Source: Plenodomus lindquistii (taxonomy: Eukaryota; Ascomycota; Dothideomycetes; Pleosporales; Leptosphaeriaceae). From it: a DNA stretch of 64,000 nt. A program made the position numbers and the translations under genes. Positions 26,601 through 39,195 of the stretch are shown piece by piece. A model generated the notes under the pieces. That model saw only the letters and a list, made by a program, of their open reading frames with translations. It was not told the origin of the DNA and did not search any database. Numbering within the stretch: the first letter of the stretch is position 1; every line of letters starts with the position of its first letter. The stretch lies in NCBI GenBank assembly GCA_025504975.1, contig JANUWI010000004.1:1550001-1614000 (forward strand), written 5' to 3'.

Positions 26601-28360
26601 GGCTATAGTATTTACTTCTAGCTGTAATTTTTATTTTTTTTTTATTTCTAGCTTGCTTAACGGCCTAATTAACAATCTACTTACTATATAGAAGTAGTTT
26701 AAAACAGATATATATAATAATTTACTCTATATTATTACTAATTTTATAGTATTTTTTTTTCTAAACACATATTTTAATTATAGCCTTTATCTGCTAGAAG
26801 GGCTTTTTTTTAAGTCTAGAAAGCAGCTTGCCTTTTTTAGCTTTTTATATCTAGTCTATAATTAGAGTATATAGACTAGAAACTAGCTTATTATAAACAA
26901 ATTAGACTATAATAGAGATATTAAAGATATAACTTTTTAGAATATCTATAGTAGTTTAAACTCTAATTAGCTAGCTGTATTTAATATAGTTACTATAGCT
27001 ATTTAAAATTATCTATCTACTACTTATTTTTTTATATAAAAACTAGTAGGGACTAGAAAAACGTTTTTCTAGCGCTATATCTGCTTTTACTATTAGTTAT
27101 AGAGTAAAGTAGTTTTATGCGTTATATTTTCTAGTATTACTACTCTATTACTACCTAGTAGCTATACTATACATTTCTAGCTTTATATTCTAATTTATAT
27201 TAATAAAGAAATAGTTTATCTAGTTATACGCTTTTTAGACTTAGGTTAATTACTATAGAAAGTAGTTTTTATTATCTAGAATAAAGTTCTAATACAGCAC
27301 TATTACTATTTTAAAGTAGTCTATAGAATACTATAGAATATATATAATAGTTTAGCTCTATTTAGCAGCCTACTATTTATTTATAGTAGGGATTTTATTT
27401 AGATTTTACCTATTATTATAAAAGGTAGTAAAGGCTAGCTTATTAATACTTACCTATAGAATTTATTTATTATCTAGCTAAAACTAACTATTTTCTATCT
27501 TTGCTAGAATATACGCGTCCTTTTAGAAGAGAAAAATACCTACTTTATAGCCTAGACGCGGATATTAGCTATAGAAAAGGTTAATAGTAACGTTAAAATT
27601 CTATTATAGATGTTTATTTTCTATAACTTTAAAGCTTTTATCTTTTATATTTATTCTAAAAAGCTTTTATTCTAGGCAGTTATAGACTTTACTACTTTTT
27701 ATAGACGCGCTATTCTAGCTGTACAGAACAATATAGTAGCTAATATTAATAAATAGGTATTTAAAGCTTTCTCTAGTAAAGCTATAGAGTTACTAGGCTT
27801 AGATTTTATAGAAGTAGAAAATAAAAGTATGTAGAATACGCTCTTTATTAAGCTATTATAGTTATTTAAGCCTTTAAGCCTTCCTCTATTATATTTTTTA
27901 CTAAAGGTAGGTGTGCCTGTTATGCTTTTATAGAATTTATATTCTAAAAGTAGGTTATATAATAGTACCTGCCTAGTTATTACCTATATTTCTTTATAGT
28001 GTTTTAAAGCTGTAATTCTTACTAGAGAGTTTACTAGTTAGTTATAGCTTATTCTATATACTTTATAGAATAATTTAGATTATAAGCTTCTTTTTATCTT
28101 TACCTATATCTAGTTTCTAATCTGTTTATTCTTTACTATAACTGTAAACAAGTTTTAAGGCTAGTCTCTATCTATTATAGAAGTTAATTTTTATTATAGG
28201 GTTTTTTTTTATAGTTAGTTATATATTGTAATATTTTAGGTTACTATTTTTACTAGCTTTTTTTTACTTCTTCCCTCTGTAAATAGTAGGGCTAGTTCCT
28301 TTTATAAAGCTATAAATATTATGTATCTAGAGGTATTATTACTATAGTTTATAGCTTATA
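23700..28360 (+). pseudogene. Helitron Rep/helicase (RepHel) relic
   Basis: This relic would encode the HUH replication initiator fused to a Pif1-family helicase that drives rolling-circle transposition. In one main frame, reading TAG/TAA as RIPed codons, the landmarks appear in order: a Cys-containing N-terminal region near 23720-23800; a QPTMFITFT block near 25340; the HUH loop, now Tyr-Ile-Tyr, at 25562-25570 inside KRxLxYIYLLFFL; the ACSKKFSK region near 25790 and the AIKYIYKYIYKGT block near 26010; Walker A, now LVGTRKTF, at 27043-27066; and the C-terminal helicase block QLYxxxxxVT near 28215-28245. Stops and several lost key residues make it non-functional. Confidence 0.85.
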
Positions 28361-28700
28361 ACTATATAAAAAAAAATTAAAAAAAATTATATTTATATTC
28401 TATTTTTTCTTTACTTTTACTATTTTTTTTTTAGATAAATATTAAAGAAGATTTATATTTATATATAATTTTTTTTTTACTTTTATTTGCTTTTTATATA
28501 TTATATTTAGTTACTTTTCTTTTTTTATATTTTTTTTTATTTCTATAAAATATATTATTTCTATTTTTCTATTATAATTATTACTTTTTATAATTTACTA
28601 TTTTTTTTTTATTTTTATATTTATTTTTACTTTTACTTTTACTTTTACCTTTACTTCTAGATTCTAGAACGTTCTATAGCTCTACTAGCGCGGGTATATA
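28361..28700. other. T-rich spacer and TATA-like site between RepHel relic and second Helitron frame
   Basis: Low-complexity T/A sequence of about 300 bp, rich in TTTTACTTTTA-like repeats, followed by GTATATAAA near 28693-28701. It may be the 3' region of RepHel and a promoter for the next frame; this is inference only. Confidence 0.35.
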
Positions 28701-29079
28701 AACCTCTTCCCTTTTTTTTTCTATTCTCTATCCCTCCTCTACCCTACCGCCTGCTAATAATTAATTGTTAGTTTTTTAGTGCCTAGTCCCCCCCCTCTAT
28801 AACCTTTTATAATCCTCTATAACTACCTATAACACTTTTTCTACTCCTTTCTATCTATAATAGTTGTTTATAACTTTTGTAAAAGTACGTTTATAGCCTT
28901 TTATAGCCTTTTTCTTTCTTTTATAATCTTTTTTTACCTGCTTGTTAAGCTATTTTGTTTAATTAATTTTAGAGTTTTTTTTAATTTTTTTAATAACTTT
29001 CTTACCTCTATATCTATTACTGTTTTTTTTTTTTTTTACTTTTACTAACTATTATAGATAATTATAGGTAGTAAGAGTT

Positions 29080-30640
29080 ACCTTTTTAGCTCTAATACTC
29101 TAGAAGCGGCTAGAAAGCTTAGATATAGCTAGTATCTAGTGCCTAAAAATCTACTAATTCTCTCTAAAAATTAAAATAACCCTATTTCTAAAAAGTAGAT
29201 TATTCTAGCTCTAGTTAAGGCCTGTACCTGCCTAAAAAAAACTAAAACTATCTAGAATTCTCTCTAGAAGCCTCTCTAGAAGCCCGCTTACGCCTATAAG
29301 TAGTAATTCTAGACTGTTTTAACTATATACTAATATATTACAGCTTTTTCTATTGCCTTTATAGACTATTTTTATTAGAAATCTGCTGTAGATAATAATA
29401 ATAACAGTTTAAATTCTAATAAGTCTAAATTAAAGCCTATTATTTTTAAAAAAGCTAAAAAAAAAAACATTTACTATAAAAAACAGCTAGTAAAGGCTAT
29501 TACTACCTCTAAAGGCTTTAATATAACTAATACTAATAACTTTAGCGCTGCTTTACTCTATAACAGCCTAGACCCTTCTATTTAAATTCTAGTAATAAAA
29601 AATATAGATTCTATTATATTTTAGAACTATCTAAACTTTTTAGCGTTTTAGATTTAAAATAGTTAGTAAGTTTCTATTACAGTCCTGCCTATACTTATTA
29701 CGCCTTTTTTTAAATCTACTCTAGTTATTACGTTATTCTTTATAGTTTTTAACTCTTCTAATATGCCTATTCTAGTTAATACGCTTGCTTATATTAGTAC
29801 CTAGAACACCCTTTAACGCTTTTTGCGTAATTTAAAAATAGATACTAAATAGAGATAGGCTTTAGGTAACTTTAAATACTATAATATTTCTTAGCTCTAT
29901 TAATAGTGTACTTTTAAAAGTAGTTTATAGCTGTATTTCTCTATTACTATCTATTACTAACCTTTTTAGATAAGCTATAATATTAATAACAAAGCACTCT
30001 TTCTATAAGTAGTTAGAAAAGTTAATAAAGCCTTTTATAACACCTATACTAGCCTTTCTAGTCTATTTACTAAGTATATTAGTTTTAAAAGTTATTTTAT
30101 AGATACTTGCGCTAACTACTACTATAGATTAAAATCTATCTATTATACTCTACGTTATAAGTCTTTATTAGAGGTTTCTAGTTTGTTTCTAACTATTTTA
30201 TAGCTAACTAGGCGTCTAGAAACCTCTATAAAGCCTGTAAGCGCTAGAAAGAGCCTAATTCTAGCTCTAATTTTAATAATTCTAGCTCTAGTTCTAACTC
30301 TTCTCTAGCTAAAAAGTAATCTAAAAAGAGCAGTAAAAATAACTTTAGTATAAGTATTATTTCCCTCTATTTTTTTCTATAACTAACTATTACAGCTAAA
30401 AAAGAGGTTATTATAGCTATTTTTAAAATATTTAAAAGTATAAAGTTTAAGAAGTAGGTTATAACAGGCTGTAATAGACTAATATAGAGCTTTAGTTAGT
30501 ATTAATAGACTATAATACCCTAGCAGGCAGCGTTTTAGTCTAAAAAGACCTTTATAATACTATCTCTATATATTTTAACCTATCTAGTTCTTTTATAAAC
30601 CTTTATAGTTATTATAGAGGTTGTTTTAACCTAAGAAATT
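29080..30640 (+). pseudogene. Unrecognised second gene relic in the Helitron
   Basis: Downstream of RepHel, plus-strand frames remain readable over long stretches with mostly TAG stops, the pattern of a RIPed coding region. One stretch contains NTLEAARKLRYS (near 29092) and KKKNIYYKKQLVKAITTS (near 29457); another contains FIDTCANYYYRLKSI with a possible former Cys-rich patch (near 30095-30140). Frame changes may reflect introns or indels. I do not recognise the family. It could be an accessory gene of this Helitron family or a captured host gene. Confidence 0.4.
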
Positions 30641-32028
30641 AAATAATTTCTTAAATTTTAGAATTTTTTTAGTGTTATATACTTACTAACCTAGTTAATG
30701 CTTTTTACTCTAACTAAGGCAGCTTATCTTTATTAGCCTATTAACTAGTATAATAATATCTATAACTTTAATAAAACTAGCGTCTAGATAGGTATAATTA
30801 GATCTATAAAAGTTATTATAAACTTTAAAAAATATAATTAGCTAGACTTTATCTAGCTAGGTAATTATAAATAGGTTACTATTATCTAGAGTATATATAC
30901 TTTAGAGGATATAACCCTACTTTCTATTATCTATAAAAAACGTATATATATCTCTATATAGTATAAAAAAGCTAGTATTTTTTATAAATAGAAACTTTTA
31001 GTTTCTAAAAATAGCTAGATAAATAACGCGTTTATACTAGAGTAGTTAAAGTACTTTAAAACGTATATAAAAGTATAAAAGATAAAAATATACTAGTTAC
31101 TAATTTTAAATAGCTATAAAAGCTACTTTAACTAAAAGTTTAAAAACTACTATATAAAGAATAAAATTCTAATATTTTATATACCTCTCTATTTATTCTA
31201 TATTCTCTAGCTATTTAATATAATATATTTTTTACTATTAAAATATAAGTATTTCTAGCGCGTGTAAAATTTAGCACGCTAATACATTTTCTATATTAAT
31301 AAGAAAAACTTCCTCTCTACTTTTAAAAACGCGTTTTTTAAAGTATTTATAGTTAATAATTATTAAAAAGCTTTTAAAGTATTAGAGCTAGTCTCTACTA
31401 ACGCGTAGGTAGTATTAGATTACTTTAAAGTATAGTTATATACTCTACTTTAACCCTTTTTTTTAGTAAATCTATAGTAATTAAAAACTCTAAGTAATAT
31501 TTATAAATTTAGTTTTTAGTTAAAGTTTATACGTAAATTCTTTATTTAGTTACCTATAACTATATAAACTAGCTTTTTATTATTTATAAAAAAGCTAAAC
31601 TAATACTATACTAAAACGCTTTTTTTTAAGCCTATAACTATAAGCTTAAAAAGCAATTAGTAGAGATATTAAAAAAAAAAGTGTAAAAAAAAAATCTAGT
31701 AAAAATATACTTTTAAATATAGTACTAGGTTATAAGCTGCTATAGCTTTAACTATAGCGCTTACTCTATTAAAATGTATATATAGTAGTAGTAGTTAAGT
31801 ATCTACTTAACTAGGTATCTAACGCTATAGTAATTATAAAGAAACTAGGTATAACGCTTATACGTGCTAGAAAAGTTTAGAAAGTATTTCTAAATTAGAT
31901 ATAAGCTCTATAGTAGTAGAGTTAGATATTAATAGTAATAATAATAATAATTAAAAATATAGTATCTATAATACTAAAGAAAAGTAGCTAGCTTAGTAGT
32001 ATAGCTAGCTTAGTAGTAAAATACATTA

Positions 32029-32581
32029 ATAAATATTATATTATTATAAAAAATATTTAGCTACCTATCTAGTTTTAAATTTCTAAATAGATGTATTTAA
32101 ATTTAGCTAAGTATTTAATACCTATCTCCTTTTTATTATAATAGTCCTTTTATTCTTATAATTATTTAGAATAAATACTAAATTCTAAATTTTAGATTTT
32201 AACAAATTATCTATTTCTACTTTAATAGTAGATAAATACTAGTTTTTATTTTTATATTATTAAACTTTTCTCTATATTTTAGAATCTTAGAAGTACTTAA
32301 TATATTATATATAATAGAGAAATTATATAATATATTTTTATTATTATTTTAAGATATAATAGCTAAATTAGGTAATATATCTTTAATATAATTATATATT
32401 TCTAGTTTATTACTAGAATAGAATAGAGTTATATTATTAGAGTTACTAATAGACTCTATAGTATCTAATTTAGTAAATAACTTTTATATATTATAATTAT
32501 TTTTTAGTTAATAAAATTAGCCTACTAATATAACCTAGTTTATAGTATTTCTACTTTTATTACTAATTGAATTATAAAGCT
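32029..32581 (-). pseudogene. Copia I, part 2: N-terminal RT region relic
   Basis: Reading the minus strand, the segment at about 32045-32160 gives the start of a copia RT (an FKARWVAKGFL-type block) and joins in sense to part 1 when pogo copy 4 is removed. The upstream 400 bp would be the integrase-RT linker, with no motif I can place. It is bounded on the other side by pogo copy 2. Confidence 0.7.
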
Positions 32582-32583
32582 TA

Positions 32584-34427
32584 ACGTATTTTACTAGTAA
32601 GCTAGTTAACCTAGCAAGCTAGTTAAAATAGCTTAGTATTATAAATACTATATTTTTAATTATTATTATTATTACTATTAATATTAGACTCTACTACTAT
32701 AGAGTTTATATTAGATTTAGAAGTACTTTTTAAACTTTTCTAGTATATATAAGCGTTGTGCCTAGTTTTTTTATAGTTACTATAGCGCTAGAGTTCTAGT
32801 TAAGCAGGTATTTAACTACTACTACTATATATATATTTTAAAGAAGTAAATAGAGTAGACGTAGCTATAGTAGCCTGTAATCTAGTACTATATTTAATAG
32901 TACCTCTATATTTAATCTACTTTTTTTTATACCTTTTTTTTTATAATTACTACTAATTACTTTTTAAGCTTATAGATATAGGCTGTTTAAAAAATATTTT
33001 TATATAGTATATTTTTAGTACTTTTTATAAGCTATAAATAGCTAGCTTATATAGTTATAAATAACTAAATAAAAAATTTATATATAAACTTTAACTAAAA
33101 CCTAAATTTATAAATATTACTTAGAGTTTTTAATTACTATAAGTTTACTAGAAAGGAGAGTTAAAATAGAGTATATAACTATACTTTAAAGTAATCTAAT
33201 ACTACCTATATATTAGTAAAAACTAGCTCTAATACTTTAAAAGCTTTTTAATAGTTATTAACTATAAATATATTAAAAAATATATTTTTAAAAACTAGAA
33301 AAAAGCTTTTTTTATTAATATAAAAAACGTGTTACTATACTAAGTTTTATACGCGCTAGAAGTATTTATACTTTAATAGTAAAAAATATACTATATTAAA
33401 TAGCTAGAGGATATAGAATAAATAAAAAAGTATATAACGTATTAGAATTTTATTATCTATATAGTAGTTTTTAAACTTTTAGTTAAAATAGCTTTTATAG
33501 CTATTTAAAATTAGTAACTAGTATATTTCTATCTTTTACGCCTCTATATATGTATTAAAGTATTTTAACTACTCTAGTTTAAACGCGTTATTTATTTAGC
33601 TATTTTTAAAAACTAAAATTTTTTAAATATATAGTATATTAACTTTTTTATACTATATAGAGATATAAACGCGTTTTATATAAATAATAAAAAGTAGAGT
33701 TATATCTCTAGAGGTATATATACTCTAAATAATAGTAACCTATTTATAATTACTTAGCTATATAAAGTCTAGCTAATTATATTGTTTAGAGTTTATAATA
33801 ACTTTTATAAACCTAATTACAGCTATTTAGAAGCTAGTTTTATTAAAGTTATAAATATTATTATTATAAACGCTATATTTAACTTTTTTTTTTTTATAAA
33901 CTTAAACTACACGCTAATAATCTCTAGATTTTTTAATTTTATTCTCTATCTATTTTTTATTTAATTAAAAGCTATTTTAAGTTTAATAAAGCGTGTTATA
34001 AAGCGCTTAGCCTAGTATTTACCTACTAGTACTCTATTACGTACTTTTAGTATTTTATTAGCTATATTATTTACTTTATATAGCTAGAAAGTAAACTTTT
34101 ATAAATTAAAGTTAAAATTATATTAGATAATTATCTACTTTTTAGTAGTAGTAAGTTTCTAGTAGTTAGGTTAAATTTAGAAGTATAAAGTAATTTTATT
34201 AATCTATTTAAAAAGCCTGCGTTAATTAACGCTAAAAGCTATAGCTATAGTTTAATAGTTTTTAAATTAGCTAGCTTTATAAACTTAGATAGTAAGCTAT
34301 ATTCTTTTTTTATTCTATATTAGTAGCTTGTAACGTTGTTAGTCTATAGTAGGGCAATAGAATAAGTATAAAGCTTAGTAGATTTTAACTAGCTTACTAG
34401 ATTAACTAGCTTGCTAGTAGAATACGT
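32584..34427 (-). mobile_element. pogo/Fot1-like DNA transposon copy 2, RIPed, full length
   Basis: Uninterrupted 1844-bp copy with TA at 32582-32583 and 34428-34429, and tips ACGTATTTTACTAG and (reverse) ACGTATTCTACTAG. Both ends carry the sub-repeat AAGCTAGTTAACC or a close variant. The transposase relic reads on the minus strand in the same order as copies 1 and 5. A 60-codon plus-strand open frame at 33782-33964 inside it is AT-rich chance sequence, antisense to the transposase. Confidence 0.9.
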
Positions 34428-34429
34428 TA

Positions 34430-35870
34430 TAAATATTATATACTATAAATCTAAATAAATAATAGAAAGTAGTTCTAGAGTCTAATATTTTAATAAAAGC
34501 TTTAGACTCTTTATAGTAAGCTAGACTTTTAAATATTAAAAAATTATCTACATTAAGTAATATTTTATATTTTAATTTATAAAGGGTTTTAAAATTAATA
34601 GAACTATTAAACGTTCTATTTTATAAATAGGTAGCTATTAATAAAGCTTCTCTCTATAAGAATTTTAGTAAATTAGAGTTAATTAATAAAGTTCTAACTT
34701 TATTAAATAGAACTCGATTTATTATTTCTACTACCCTATTTTATCTAGAGGTATAAGAAGTAGAAAGTCTAGTTTTATTCTTTTTAGATCTTAAATTATT
34801 ATCTAAATCTATAGAAATAAACTTCTTATTAGATTATAACAGTTAAACTTTATTATTATTAAAGTTATTATTACTATTACTAGAGTTATATAACTTACTA
34901 CTAGAAAGAGTATTATTAATTAATTCTATAGTAACTAAAATAGAATAAATTCTAGCTTCTAATTCTTATTTATAATAGTTTCTTTAATAATCTTAACTAT
35001 ATTATTTCTACTTTTTTAAAGCTTTACTACTAAATATTTAGTAAAAGCATCTCTAAAAGTAATATAGTATTTAAATTCTCTAAAAGTTTTAGAGTTTATT
35101 AGACCTTTTAGATCTATATAGATAAAGTCTAAATAAAAAGTAATTTTATTACTCGCTTCTATATTGCTACCTTTAGTTAGCTTAGCTTATATATAAATTA
35201 TATAATTATTTAAGCTTACTTTAGCAGATTCTAAATTATTAAAATCTCTAGTAGTACTATATTCTATACAACTATTTATTTTGTTAATAGCATTAAAATT
35301 TGTTTATTCTAATCTATTATATATAAAATCTCTAGAGTTATTATTATATTTAATAGTCTTTTTATTATTAAAAATTCTACTTTTTTTTTAGTATTATGCT
35401 TTTACTTACTATCCTCTATAGTTTCTTTTTCTATAATAGGATTAATCTTTTTATAGATTAATAGATGTATTTTTAATAGTCTCCTTTTATTAAGATCTAT
35501 TGAATCTAGTTTACAATCTAAATCTGCTAGATTAGAGATAGTTATATTTAGAATAGCTTTAGACTAATAGCTATTATTAGTTTTTATACTACTAGTACTT
35601 AAAATACTTACTTCTCTTTTATAAAATCTTTTAGATATTAAAGAATTTTTAGACCTATAAATACTATAGTATTCTTTATTAAAGCTTAATTTTTAATTTT
35701 TTTTAGTAATAAAATTTAAACTTAATAAATTAACCCCTAATTATAGAATAAATAATACGTTATTTAGTTTTACTAATTATTTAGTAGATGTAAATTCTAA
35801 TTCTATATTTTCTATTCTACTTGCTTTAATACTACTATATTACAATCCCTCTATAATAGATTAAAACTAT
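34430..35870 (-). pseudogene. Copia I, part 3: protease, GAG-pre-integrase and integrase relic
   Basis: On the minus strand the integrase core is well preserved for a RIPed relic: FYLDFIYIDLKG followed by YYITFRDAFTKYLVVK at about 35030-35170 is a typical copia DDE integrase start, with later blocks continuing to 34440. Upstream, at about 35650-35840, a segment with VNLLSLNFI corresponds to the region between protease and the H2C2 domain. Gag was not identified, and the upstream end of copia I was not delimited. Copia I is a different family from the young copia. Confidence 0.75.
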
Positions 35871-36944
35871 AAATACTAAGTAGATAATAAAGCGCTAGTT
35901 TAATAGGCAGCTCTATAGAGTTACGTGTTACATAACTAATATATATAATAGTTTCTATTATAGCTACTAATAAATATATATACTAGCTACTAATAAATAA
36001 ATATACTAGCTACTAATAGATATAATCGCATTTATTATAGCTATTATATAAGTATATAGAAATATAAAAATGCTTTTATAGTAGATTATATTTAATTTAT
36101 ATAAATAAGTATGTAATATATTTAGTTAATTAGTTCCTTTTATTACTTTTTTTAGAAGAATACTTTTACTATTATAGTAATTTAAACTCTAATGTCTATA
36201 TACTTACCTATTTTTAAAAACTAATCTATTATAGTGTTTTTAATACTAGCTATTTAATATTATAGCTATTTAAAAAGATTTTTATACTTTAAACACTCTA
36301 AAATACATAAAATTAGTATAGATTTTAATACTTCTACTCTAGTTAACTATAGCTATACTAATATAGCTAAATTAAACCTTTACTTTAAAAAATATAATAA
36401 GCTTAAAAACTTATTTCTAAAATTAAACTTATACTTTAAATTTAGAGTATAAAATATAAATAAAAATAACTATAGTTTCTATATAGTAACTTATATATAT
36501 AGTAATATATTAAAGTAAATATAACTACTTTTTACCTACTACTATAGTATAGATAGAAAAATACTAAACTTATTAAACTTTATAATAACTATAATAAACT
36601 TAAAAAAGTTATATAATAGACTTTTAGAATTTATAATAAATTTAAAACTACTAAATAAGCTATATAGAAATTATAATAAACCTACTTTATAGTATAATAT
36701 ACTAATATTTTTTAAAAGTATACTATATAAAAAGCCTAGAAAAACACTTATAGTAATATATAAATAAAAGTTAAAAAATAAAGTAAAAGTAGAATTTATA
36801 CGTAGTAGCGTAAATTTAGATACTCTATTTTTACTAGTTAATAAAATAATCTCTTTAAATACTAAACTCTATAAGTTATAGTAAATATTAAATTATTCTA
36901 TTTTAGTACTATACTAGATTTTACTATTTAAATTTAGTTTAATA
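35871..36944. other. Unassigned AT-rich sequence with a 23-bp tandem repeat
   Basis: No protein relic recognised. It contains three tandem 23-bp units (35961-36026), each starting TAGCTACTAATA. It could include the LTR or untranslated leader of copia I, but no matching LTR was found at the other end of that element. Confidence 0.45.
35961..36026. repeat. 23-bp tandem repeat, just under three units
   Basis: Units start at 35961, 35984 and 36007 with the shared core TAGCTACTAATA; the third is partly diverged and incomplete. Too few and too close to be a CRISPR array. Confidence 0.85.
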
Positions 36945-37505
36945 TTATATATACTTAATAATTTAATTATATAAACTATATTATAGCTAGCTAGTAAATC
37001 TTTTATAGATCTAAAAGTAGAAAGTTTTAATATTCTAATACACTAAGTATTACCTAATTAGGCCTATTGTAGAGCTAGCTAGAATTTTCTTAAATTGCTA
37101 TTTAAATAAATAGAGTTATAATTAGCTAGATAGAATTATTACGTATTTACTTTAGTTTCTATTTTTTACTATTAACTAGTCTTTTACTAGTAGTTTTTTA
37201 GTAAACTAGTAGCATTATAAATTATAGAGATGATTCTAGAATTTAGTATTTAAAGGGTATTAAAGGATTCTATAATATTATTAATTGTATAGTAACTATC
37301 TATATAAATACAGGCTTAACTCTATATATTATAGATATCTAGAAATTTTAATAATTATTTTTATATTATTATTTATTTTTATAAGCTACTATAATTATTA
37401 TTATATTAATTACTAATTTAGAACTAGTCTATAGGTTTAATTTCTATTTTAAAAGAAGGTTTTATATTTTATTATTATTTCTTTAAAAAGTTTTTTCTAG
37501 TAAAA
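36945..37505 (+). repeat. Dispersed repeat M, copy 3
   Basis: Same orientation as copy 1 (7806-8425) and reverse of copy 2 (17590-18145). It is directly followed by an end piece of the K-type LTR (37510-37695). Ends approximate. Confidence 0.6.
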
Positions 37506-37509
37506 AGTA

Positions 37510-37695
37510 TTATATATATATAGTACTTAGCTAATACTATTTCTATTTAATTTTAGAATTTTCTATAAAGCTTCTCTATTTATATCTATTTAATTTTACA
37601 AAGCAAAGGTATATATAGTATAATCTTTTTCTAGCTAGTAATATAATAATCTATTTTCTAATTATTTTTAAGCATCTATCTATATAATATATAGG
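37510..37695 (+). repeat. End piece of a K-type LTR
   Basis: About 185 bp matching the last part of the K1 LTR (about 7605-7795), including GCTAGTAATATAATAATC, which also recurs in 38465-38745 and 43490-43560. No internal copia sequence adjoins it. Confidence 0.55.
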
Positions 37696-38464
37696 CATTA
37701 ATTATTATTGTACTATTATTAACATTATAGATTAGCTGTTTTATAAACTATTAAATAGTATTCTCTAGGCGTTTTTTTATATTACTAAATTTTTAATTCT
37801 TTTATACTAGATTAGCTTATATCTATAGTAAAAGTATAGTAGTTTAGTACTATAATTTAGACTTTTTACTTTTTTTTACTTAGTATAGTATTCTTTTATA
37901 GATTTATATTTTATATCTAATATATTTATATCTACTACTAAAGCTTTCTATTGTTTTAGGTATTATTTAATATTTTTATTTAAAAAAGCTTTTTTTATAT
38001 ACAATTGTAAATTATAGTAATAAAAAGTAGTTTTTTTTTATATTATTTAATAAGGTATATAAAGCGTTAAAAACATCTAAATAGTTTACTATATTATTAA
38101 AGTTAAATAGTTTAATACTAGAGATAATTTTCTATTTATTATCTATATTTTTATTAAGTACCTTAGTATATACTCTATTAATATAGTGTATAACTTTATT
38201 TTTAAATTAATAGTTTTATCTAAACTAGCTTTTTTTACTATATTTATAGTATATTAGTAGCTTTCTACTAGACTACTATTAGTTATTTTTTTAAATACAT
38301 TTTTTTTAATATTATTAATATGTATAGGTTCTATACTTTTACTATAGTATATTTTAGACTACTAAACTATATAGGTATTATATAGCTTTCTATTATAAAT
38401 TTAGTATTATAGCTTATTTTATTATAAAACTTCTATTTTTTAAGTTTTTTAAAGTTTTTATTAT
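37696..38464. other. Unassigned AT-rich relic sequence
   Basis: The minus strand gives a fairly open stretch with YLDVFNALYTLLNNIKKNYF near 38040-38110, suggesting a decayed coding region, but I do not recognise a family. It lies between an LTR end piece and the K2 LTR. Confidence 0.35.
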
Positions 38465-39195
38465 AGAACAAGGTGTTTTAAAATAATTAGAAAATAGATT
38501 ATTATATTACTAGCTAGATAGAGATGATACTATATATACTTTTACTATATATACTTATATAAACGTAAATAGAGAAGCTTAATAGAAGATTTTAAAATTA
38601 AATAGATATTATATTAGCTTTATACTATATATATATAATATACCCTCTAGTTATCGTAAATTATACTATTTACAATTAGTAGTATTAATTTTTATAAACT
38701 ATTAAAGTAGCTATACTATAAAATTTAGTATAACTAAAAGTTTAAATATATTATTTACTATATTTCTAAAGTAGTAAATTTAATTTAAAGCCTAGTAAAA
38801 TTAATTATTAGTAAAATATATATTTTAATTTATATTTATTAATACTATAGCTTTTATTAGTACCTATATTTCTATATTTCTTTATATAAAGCTTATTAAT
38901 ATTTATAGTTTTTTACTAATACTATTTTAATATAGTTTAAAGTTTAAAAAGCTATCTATATTTATATTACTATAGCGCGCATTTAGTATACTATAGTTTT
39001 ACTTTTACTTTTACTTTAATTTATAACTACTCTATATTTATATAATAATTTATATATAAAGCATACTTTTTTACATACATTTTCTAAATCTCTAGGTAGA
39101 GAGACTTTTAAAACTTTTACTCTTAAAAAGTTTGAAATTTTTTAAACTTTTTTTAACTTTTTTACATTTTTTATTTTCTGCTGCCCTATCCCTTT
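38465..39195 (-). repeat. 3' LTR of copia K2
   Basis: Reverse-orientation match of the K1 LTR region (7079-7795). The inner end is taken at the G-rich patch near 39175-39195, which corresponds to the polypurine region of K1. Boundaries approximate. Confidence 0.55.

Larger units (their letters stand above)
23254..30748 (+). mobile_element. Autonomous Helitron, RIP-degraded, inserted in pogo copy 4
   Basis: A 7.5-kb insertion whose edges are defined by alignment of the interrupted pogo copy with copies 1 and 3. The host reads through from 23253 to about 30751 with no target duplication, between an A and a T as expected of Helitrons. The 3' end is CTAG (30745-30748), fitting the CTRR rule; two extra bases (TA) at the junction are unexplained. 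The 5' tip reads TTTTATATATAACT, which would be a RIPed TC start. Inside is a Rep-helicase relic on the plus strand. No convincing hairpin was seen just before the 3' end. Its GC is somewhat higher than its surroundings, so it is less or later mutated. Confidence 0.85.
22689..32026 (+). mobile_element. pogo/Fot1-like DNA transposon copy 4, RIPed, split by a Helitron
   Basis: The left tip ACGTATTC follows TA at 22687-22688 and the right tip precedes TA at 32027-32028. The parts 22689-23253 and 30749-32026 together make about 1.84 kb, the length of copies 2 and 3. The right part carries the transposase catalytic region on the plus strand. A YRLLILDGHGSH-type block is read as YxLLILNSYKSYF at 31091-31129, and an LQPLDV-type block follows at about 31205, both typical of pogo/Fot1 (DDE, Tc1-mariner superfamily). 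The element interrupts copia I, whose RT frame resumes on the far side. Many in-frame stops show it is dead. Confidence 0.85.

Noticed and set aside
23254..30748. Initial reading of this block as a LINE retrotransposon
   Set aside because: The recognisable protein blocks are the Helitron Rep HUH region and Pif1-type helicase, and the insertion lacks a target duplication and poly-A tail.
33782..33964. 60-codon plus-strand open frame
   Set aside because: Lies antisense inside pogo copy 2, is almost only Phe, Ile, Asn, Tyr and Leu, and has no counterpart in the other copies. Chance frame in AT-rich DNA.
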